Of a stretch of DNA of 35,399 nt, positions 31,180-35,399 are shown piece by piece. Source of the DNA: Candidatus Methylomirabilota bacterium (GTDB lineage: Bacteria; Methylomirabilota; Methylomirabilia; Methylomirabilales; CSP1-5); assembly GCA_027293415.1 (NCBI GenBank), contig JAPUFX010000003.1:1-35399 (forward strand), in the 5' to 3' direction. Within the stretch, counting starts at the first letter, position 1; every line of letters starts with the position of its first letter. The notes under the pieces are model-generated. The model did not search any database. It had not been told where the DNA came from and saw nothing but the letters and a program-made list of their open reading frames with translations. The translations under genes were made by a program, and so were the position numbers.

Positions 31180-31208
31180 AGGATATAGAGCGCGAGGTTC
31201 TGAGCCAA
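31180..31208 (-). promoter_or_regulatory. Weak candidate promoter of the mrp operon
   Basis: Minus-strand TTGGCT (31208-31203), a 17-base spacer and TATCCT (31185-31180). The -10 box is fair and the -35 box poor. The rest of the 246-base gap between doxX and mrpA holds no other recognised feature, apart from the short frame just before mrpA. Confidence 0.35.
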
Positions 31209-31281
31209 AACGGGAGGGACCATACCATAACCCAGATAGGGCGGCAAGGAGCTTTTCTCTCCAGTCGGGCCGGTCGGGTGA

Positions 31282-31713
31282 TCAGCGTTTTGGGCGGTCG
31301 AGACCGAGCGGCCCACTTCCAAGGAAGAGGATCGCGACTGAAGCCATGAGGAGGACGAGGCCGTATTCGTACCCGCCGGCGATCGCCTTGCCCGCCGCGG
31401 CGTCCACGATGATGCCTTGCAGGAAAAAACCCTGCCCCAGGTGGACGAAGAAGACCGCACCCCCCATAATCACCACATGGACTAACGCGCCGATACGAGT
31501 GTAATACCCCAGGACGAGCGATGCCCCACCCAGGAAGTGGCCCAGGATCACAAACCAGGCCGTGACCGTCGGGAGCGGAATGCCCATGGAGGCATTAAAG
31601 CCGGCCACACCGGCAGGGGTAAGTTCAAAGCCGGCGGAATAGCCGTGCATCACGAAGACCACTCCCAGAGTGACCCGCAGCACTGTGATCCCGTACTCGC
31701 GCCCACGCCGCAT
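31282..31713 (-). CDS. DoxX family membrane protein
   Basis: 143 residues with four transmembrane helices. The DoxX pattern is clear: YGITVLRVTLGVVFVMHGYS, then FNASMGIPLPTVTAWFVILG, GASLVLGYYTRIGALVHVVI and GGYEYGLVLLMASVAILFLG followed by GPLGLD. DoxX proteins are small quinone- or thiosulfate-related membrane proteins; many have no proven role. The ATG at 31713 has AGGAGGAG just upstream. It lies upstream of mrpA on the same strand, but the 246-base gap argues for separate or only partly shared transcription. Confidence 0.88.
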   Translation of the reverse strand: MRRGREYGITVLRVTLGVVFVMHGYSAGFELTPAGVAGFNASMGIPLPTVTAWFVILGHFLGGASLVLGYYTRIGALVHVVIMGGAVFFVHLGQGFFLQGIIVDAAAGKAIAGGYEYGLVLLMASVAILFLGSGPLGLDRPKR

Positions 31714-31783
31714 CGCCTACTCCTCCTGTGCGATTGACCTCCTCGGGCGTTGAGCTGTCCCACCTCTTGCTTGGGCCTTCCGT

Positions 31784-31812
31784 AATAGACCGAAGAACGC
31801 CTAATTTGTCAA
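31784..31812 (-). promoter_or_regulatory. Promoter of the doxX-like gene
   Basis: Minus-strand TTGACA (31812-31807, 6/6), a 17-base spacer and TCTATT (31789-31784, 4/6), about 70 bases upstream of the ATG. Confidence 0.6.
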
Positions 31813-31845
31813 CGAATTTCCCGCCATTGCCCTCCTATATCCCCC

Positions 31846-31863
31846 GGCTGAATCGCCGAGGAC
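31846..31863 (+). repeat. 18-bp repeat, copy 1 (left side of the AT-richer region)
   Basis: GGCTGAATCGCCGAGGAC recurs in the same orientation at 33692-33709 with one mismatch (C to T). The two copies bracket about 1.8 kb of AT-richer sequence. Confidence 0.5.
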
Positions 31864-32009
31864 GCGGACGTCACCTGCTTCGTAGCTCTTCCGAGACCCC
31901 AACTACGCAGACCCAAGAAGACCTATCCCGGCAAAAAAACCGCAAATAGCCCCTGGCACAAGCTTTGCACCGCCTTCTCGAAGTCGTCGACCATATGGGG
32001 GGCAAGAAA

Positions 32010-32387
32010 ATGGAGTTTGTCACCTTAAAAGAAGCCATCAATCAGGTTGAGCGGATTCTTGTCATGAAGCATAAAGCCACAGAGGATATTGAACGGGCCC
32101 AAAAGTATATACAATCGGCGCGAGAGTTTTTAGTGTTTGACCGAAAAGGATTGGCAGGCCCGCCTGTGATTTGCCGGGACACATTACATGTGCACGATGA
32201 TCGTACAATCTCGTGCATGGAGTTGAGAAAGGTGCTGCGCGCTTCAATTGCCGAACCTGACGGATCCAGCCAGAAGCTTGCGAGTGGCTTGAGTTATGAT
32301 GATCAGGTGATTTTTTGCGAAAGCTGTCAGAAAAAATGCGCCGAGACATTGGCGCGCCTTGAGGAGGAATTGAAACGTTTAATGTAG
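32010..32387 (+). CDS. Uncharacterised Cys-rich small protein
   Basis: About 125 residues, no family recognised. It begins with a helical region (FVTLKEAINQVERILVMKHK) and has two groups of potential metal ligands: Cys55, His60, His62 and Cys69 in the middle, then Cys103, Cys106 and Cys110 in IFCESCQKKCAE. The C-terminal helix is charged (LARLEEELKRLM). The spacing suggests a zinc- or iron-binding module but matches no motif I can name. ATG 32010 was chosen because GGGGGG lies seven bases upstream; an ATG at 31995 and a TTG at 31965 are also in frame. Codon use is visibly more AT-rich than in neighbouring genes, which suggests a different origin. It has no obvious operon partner. Confidence 0.55.
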   Translation: MEFVTLKEAINQVERILVMKHKATEDIERAQKYIQSAREFLVFDRKGLAGPPVICRDTLHVHDDRTISCMELRKVLRASIAEPDGSSQKLASGLSYDDQVIFCESCQKKCAETLARLEEELKRLM

Positions 32388-32778
32388 AGAAATCACCCCG
32401 CACCATTGCAGGCTTTTATTTGTTCCTTCGCCGTTGTTTTTAAAAAAACCTTCCCTATTGCCGCATTGTCTCACCCAAGAAGCCGCGTCCCCAAGTAAAC
32501 CAAGCCAAAACTACATGCCGGACACGACAAGCATGCTGGAGTGGGCCACCGGATCAGTACCCTTTCCTCTCCGCTTCGACTGAAGCCGTTCAGCCCTCCC
32601 TGAGCACCTCAATCCTTTCTCGGCACGCCGTGATCCGTTCGTCCCACCTCCTCCCGCCGACGCTGGTGCGGGAATTGCACTTCTCTATCCCCAGGGGCAA
32701 GCCGGGGCGTGCAATAGGCACAACGGGAATACGTAACGTTTCGGTTTGCCACACACCCGGTGGGGGGAAAGCAGAGAA
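32388..32778. other. Non-coding stretch with a degenerate 70-bp repeat
   Basis: About 390 bases without a credible gene. Around 32450-32520 the minus strand resembles the minus strand around 33725-33800: both contain CATG, then TGGTTT, then CGGCTTCT and GGTGA in the same order and spacing, with most intervening bases changed. This looks like two decayed copies of one sequence. Confidence 0.4.
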
Positions 32779-33591
32779 TTGGCTCATCGTCGAAATCTTG
32801 ACAGGAATACAAAGCCCCGGATCACACTGGGAAGGTTGCTCTTCGTCTGTATCACCTTTCTCTGTTTGAGCGGAACCGCGGTATCCCAGGATTGGCCTCT
32901 TGGGACGTTCTACTATGAGATTACTCGCAACAACAACCAAACAGGAATACAGAAGATTATATCGACCCGACAGGGCGAAGATGTCGTCGTGGAAACCGAG
33001 GAATGGTTGGATGATACCGGTTACTGCCGTGCCTCGAATCGAAGAGAGGTGTGGCGCAACGGCACGCTGGTCGCGTTCGAATCTTTTACTGCAGGCTGGT
33101 GTTCCATTTTCGTGCGTATGGTGCGACCGAGTGTGTGTCCATGGGATGAATTCGGAGATCCGATCACGGTCTCGGTATTTCGGAAAGATAAGGGACTCTT
33201 CAAAAAATTCGGATCAGAGAAGAGTCAGCAAATTTCCGGAGAGGCCATCCCAACAAATTTCTTGAACCCTGCATTTAGAGGGTCGGACCATATCGTTCAG
33301 GCCATGAGTCCAATTACTGGCGAACTTGAATCAATGACCATCTCCAATAAGGGAGTGGAGACTGTATCTGTCGGAAATAAGTCCGAAACGGCGGAACGGT
33401 ACGTTGTACAAGATCAAGATGGTCAAGATCGTGAGCTCTGGTACGACTCGCGGGGGGTATGGATCAAGATGTTTCTTCACGGCGACGCTGTGACATTCGC
33501 AGCTGCCAGCCCCGCAAAGATGGAATCTGAGTTGCCGTCGTTCGTCAGAAGATCGGATTGTCTAAGCAAATTACCGAATCATACGAATTGA
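32779..33591 (+). CDS. Secreted protein, DUF6134-like
   Basis: About 270 residues. A basic N-terminus (HRRNLDRNTKPR) and hydrophobic core (LLFVCITFLCLSGTAVSQDW) form a probable signal peptide. The mature part is beta-rich. It starts with LGTFYYEITRNNNQTGIQKI, the arrangement seen in DUF6134-type proteins (a strand, a short turn containing the conserved Gly, another strand). EVWRNGTLVAFESFTAGW and a C-terminal strand pattern GELESMTISNKGVETVSVG follow. Function unknown. No ATG lies in frame near the signal peptide; TTG 32779, with a purine-rich GGGGGGAAAGCAGAG upstream, is my best start, and TTG 32836 is the other. The gene is AT-richer than the flanking operons and stands alone. Confidence 0.5.
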   Translation: MAHRRNLDRNTKPRITLGRLLFVCITFLCLSGTAVSQDWPLGTFYYEITRNNNQTGIQKIISTRQGEDVVVETEEWLDDTGYCRASNRREVWRNGTLVAFESFTAGWCSIFVRMVRPSVCPWDEFGDPITVSVFRKDKGLFKKFGSEKSQQISGEAIPTNFLNPAFRGSDHIVQAMSPITGELESMTISNKGVETVSVGNKSETAERYVVQDQDGQDRELWYDSRGVWIKMFLHGDAVTFAAASPAKMESELPSFVRRSDCLSKLPNHTN

Positions 33592-33691
33592 CCGCATCCT
33601 CGACCCCCCTCCTATCCCGACCTCACCGAACTGAATCCCGCGAAGATGATGGCGATCATTACAATTAGCAATGTCTGACCCCAACAATCGT

Positions 33692-33709
33692 GGCTGAATC
33701 GCTGAGGAC
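33692..33709 (+). repeat. 18-bp repeat, copy 2 (right side of the AT-richer region)
   Basis: GGCTGAATCGCTGAGGAC, 17 of 18 bases identical to the copy at 31846-31863 and in the same orientation. Confidence 0.5.
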
Positions 33710-33713
33710 CCAA

Positions 33714-33740
33714 AAGTCTACTCATTAAGTAGACTTCTCT
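33714..33740 (+). terminator. Weak hairpin terminator candidate
   Basis: AAGTCTACT (33714-33722) pairs perfectly with AGTAGACTT (33728-33736) around a five-base loop, followed by CTCTTTT. It may end the transcript of the DUF6134-like gene; it lies within the broken nuclease region and could equally be a repeat element. Confidence 0.45.
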
Positions 33741-33959
33741 TTTCCCGCGCCGTTCACCATAGAAGCCGTGTGTTCGAGCAAACCAGGTCATGACTGCATG
33801 CTTGCCACCACACGAATGGACCTGCAAGGTGTCGCCGTCGATGACGCGGACGACTTGGACTACGGCTGAGTCACCCTGGGGTGCGACAGGAACAGGAACA
33901 AGGGCAAGGGGGACTACCACTCATGGCTATCCCCCTTGTAGATATGAAAAAACTTCATA

Positions 33960-33986
33960 TTGACAGGTAGTGTCCCGTAATATAGC
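33960..33986 (+). promoter_or_regulatory. Candidate promoter of the aminotransferase gene
   Basis: TTGACA (33960-33965), a 15-base spacer and TATAGC (33981-33986). The spacer is shorter than ideal. The sequence starts TTGACAGGTA, the same ten bases as in the dppA and phasin promoters. Confidence 0.4.
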
Positions 33987-34090
33987 TTTTCAGTTCCTGG
34001 GGTGTCCCTGCGTGCTGTCGCGTGAGTAATCCCAACCCTCCCAGCCGGCCGATGGCGCCGGCGAAACGCCAGGCTGATCGGAGGATTTGC

Positions 34091-35209
34091 GTGTCTCTGC
34101 CCCGTGAATTGATCCCCACGCCGCGCTTCCTGATGGGTCCCGGCCCCAGCGACGTCCACCCGCGCGTCCTGCGCGCCATGGCAACCCCGCTGATCGGCCA
34201 CCTGGACCCGCAGTTTCTGGTGATCATGGACGAGGTCAAGAGGATGCTCCAGGCCACTTTTCAGACGGCAAACGAAATGACCCTTGCCGTTTCGGCCACA
34301 GGCAGCGCTGGAATGGAAACGTGCTTCGTCAATCTGCTGGAGCCCGGGGACGAAGCGCTGGTGTGCGTGAACGGCGTGTTTGGCAACCGCATGGCCGATA
34401 TCGTGGGGCGCTGCGGTGCCAAGCTGCACCGCGTAGACGCGCCGTGGGGGTCCCCCATCGATCCGCAACAGGTTGAAGATGCCCTGCGAGAGTGCAAACC
34501 CAAGCTCGTCGCCCTCGTCCACGCAGAGACATCCACGGGCGTGCTGCAACCGCTGACGGACATCAGCCGGATCATACATGAGGCTGGCGCGCTCCTGCTC
34601 GTCGACGCGGTCACTTCGCTCGGTGGGACAGACGTGCGCGTGGACGACTGGGGCATTGACGCCGCGTTCAGCGGCACCCAGAAATGCCTCAGTGCGCCGC
34701 CCGGACTGTCACCGGTTTCGTTTAGTCCACGCGCCGTGGCAGCGATGGATGCGCGCAAAACGAAGGTCCAGAGCTGGTACCTGGACATGAGAATGGTGCG
34801 CAACTACTGGGGCGAGCAGCGCACGTACCATCACACGGCCCCCATCAGCTTGATGTACGCGCTGCACGAGGCCCTGCGAATCATATTGACAGAGGGACTG
34901 GAAGCGCGCTTCGCGCGGCACCGGCGGAATCACGAACTGCTGCGCGACGGCCTGGAAGAATTGGGTTTCACGTTCGTGGTCGAGCCGCCTTATCGGCTGC
35001 CCATGCTGAACACCGTCTGGATTCCTGAGAGCCTGGCAGACGCCCCCACGCGCCGGCGTCTCCTGGACGAGTACAACATTGAAATCGGCGCGGGGCTTGG
35101 CGAATTCGCCGGCAAGGTCTGGCGTATCGGCCTGATGGGGTGTAGCAGCACCGAGAATCACGTCCACATGCTGCTTTCGGCCCTGAAGCGGATCATGCGG
35201 CCCACCTAG
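34091..35209 (+). CDS. Class V aminotransferase, alanine-glyoxylate / serine-pyruvate type
   Basis: 372 residues. The N-terminus [20 protein letters not shown], then [20 protein letters not shown], is the signature of the alanine-glyoxylate aminotransferase group. [20 protein letters not shown] binds the PLP phosphate, Asp172 in [12 protein letters not shown] contacts the pyridine N and Lys198 in [15 protein letters not shown] forms the Schiff base. The C-terminus has [20 protein letters not shown] with GCSS. It would move an amino group between alanine or serine and glyoxylate or pyruvate, possibly in photorespiration-like or serine-cycle metabolism; the substrate is not fixed by sequence. 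GTG 34091 with GGAGG six bases upstream is preferred to GTG 34022 and ATG 34052. Codon use is GCG/CGC-heavy compared with the island before it. Confidence 0.88.
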   Translation: MSLPRELIPTPRFLMGPGPSDVHPRVLRAMATPLIGHLDPQFLVIMDEVKRMLQATFQTANEMTLAVSATGSAGMETCFVNLLEPGDEALVCVNGVFGNRMADIVGRCGAKLHRVDAPWGSPIDPQQVEDALRECKPKLVALVHAETSTGVLQPLTDISRIIHEAGALLLVDAVTSLGGTDVRVDDWGIDAAFSGTQKCLSAPPGLSPVSFSPRAVAAMDARKTKVQSWYLDMRMVRNYWGEQRTYHHTAPISLMYALHEALRIILTEGLEARFARHRRNHELLRDGLEELGFTFVVEPPYRLPMLNTVWIPESLADAPTRRRLLDEYNIEIGAGLGEFAGKVWRIGLMGCSSTENHVHMLLSALKRIMRPT

Positions 35210-35243
35210 TGCCTCTCCAACTAAATCTCCCTAAGCACAGCAA

Positions 35244-35398
35244 GCTTCCGCGAGGGGCACTGAGGGGTTGTAGGGGAGAGACTCCCCTATGCTTGGGGGG
35301 TGCTCAGCGAGGCTAAAGGCGAGCGCCGAAGGGGGGCCTGCCCCCCTAGCGGAAGTGACGCACCAAGGGGGGATTGTTAGCGGGAAATAGTTGGTGCG
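35244..35398. repeat. Cluster of GC-rich palindromes at the right edge
   Basis: Four inverted repeats in 155 bases. An outer CTTCCGC 35245-35251 pairs with GCGGAAG 35349-35355. TAGGGGAG 35271-35278 pairs with CTCCCCTA 35282-35289. GGGGGGC 35331-35337 can pair with GCCCCCC 35340-35346. CGCACCAA 35359-35366 pairs with TTGGTGCG 35391-35398. No coding frame is credible. The arrangement resembles the multi-hairpin repetitive extragenic elements of many GC-rich bacteria; the first hairpins may also stop transcription of the aminotransferase gene. Confidence 0.6.
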
Positions 35399-35399
35399 G

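Larger units (their letters stand above)
33612..33920 (-). pseudogene. Broken staphylococcal-nuclease-like gene, N-terminal fragment
   Basis: The first 40 codons read GDSAVVQVVRVIDGDTLQVH, the classic N-terminal strand pair of SNase domains (V-x-V-x-D-G-D-T), after a hydrophobic Val/Pro leader. After GGK at codon 40 the similarity stops and the reading runs into unrelated sequence. The ATG with a good AAGGGGG site at 33924-33922 lies in a different frame, so the front is also frame-shifted. None of the later catalytic residues is present. I read it as a decayed copy; a degenerate copy of its downstream part seems to occur near 32.45-32.52 kb. Confidence 0.5.

Noticed and set aside
31143-31281. 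Frame continuing past doxX that reads LPPYLGYGMVPPVLAQNLAL
   Set aside because: The upstream part is out of frame inside doxX and there is no start or ribosome-binding site for the remaining residues; a chance frame is more likely than an extension of DoxX.
32590-32940. 116-codon minus-strand frame
   Set aside because: Overlaps the signal peptide of the DUF6134-like gene, has odd composition and no recognisable domain.
31714-34021. Transposase or integrase gene in the AT-richer region
   Set aside because: I looked in all frames and found no catalytic DDE, HUH, Tyr or Ser recombinase pattern.
34022-34090. Upstream GTG start and 23-residue extension of the aminotransferase
   Set aside because: No ribosome-binding site, and family members begin close to the L-P-R-E-L-I-P segment; GTG 34091 has GGAGG.
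33914-34579. Long open frame on the minus strand, antisense to the aminotransferase gene
   Set aside because: It is the complement of a clearly conserved class-V aminotransferase with all key residues; the antisense translation resembles no family.

Overview
The window reads as chromosome of a GC-rich (about 60 percent by eye), Gram-negative (diderm) bacterium. Evidence for an outer membrane is an LPS-heptose adenylyltransferase, a SurA-type periplasmic chaperone and an AsmA-like remnant. The combination of FtsE-FtsX-EnvC-Ctp, a deoxyhypusine-synthase-like protein, a phasin-like protein and a seven-gene Mrp antiporter operon would fit Methylomirabilota (NC10), Rokubacteria or a related lineage. 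That placement is inference from gene content; no rRNA or tRNA gene is present to fix it.

Layout. 1-3.3 kb (+): tail of a staphylococcal-nuclease-like gene translationally coupled to an exported protein of eight 42-residue TPRs, then a small membrane protein, a flavin-reductase-like protein and a response regulator with a DUF4388 effector domain, closed by a terminator. 3.4-5.9 kb (-): a Tat-exported YqgE/AlgH protein, a tandem PilZ protein and a membrane-anchored TPR protein. 6.1-11.4 kb (+): ftsE, ftsX, an EnvC-like activator with a degenerate LytM domain, a carboxy-terminal protease and tsaD, i.e. division-linked peptidoglycan hydrolysis plus tRNA t6A synthesis. tsaD is bracketed by related GCTGAC/GTCAGC palindromes.

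11.5-19.8 kb (-): a tight six-gene run otsA, otsB, deoxyhypusine-synthase-like gene, heptose adenylyltransferase, mfd and surA, with three ATGA overlaps. 20-24.3 kb (-): a dipeptide-type ABC importer (binding protein, two permeases, no ATPases here), a LapA-like membrane protein and a start-less AsmA-like C-terminal remnant ending in a strong terminator. 24.6-25.1 kb (-): phasin-like protein with a near-consensus promoter. 25.3-31.0 kb (-): complete mrpABCDEFG operon, nearly every junction overlapping, preceded by doxX.

31.8-34 kb is different: sparser, visibly more AT-rich, with two unrecognised or weakly recognised genes, a broken nuclease gene and degenerate repeats, so it looks like an accessory or decaying insertion region. 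The window ends with a class-V aminotransferase (alanine-glyoxylate type) and a dense array of GC-rich palindromes.

I see no CRISPR array, intact insertion sequence, rRNA or tRNA. No clearly new multi-gene system is evident. The items most worth a second look are the deoxyhypusine-synthase-like gene in the six-gene operon, the exported YqgE, the palindromic elements around tsaD and at the right edge, the shared promoter motif of dppA and the phasin gene, and the repeat-bounded island at 31.8-33.7 kb.
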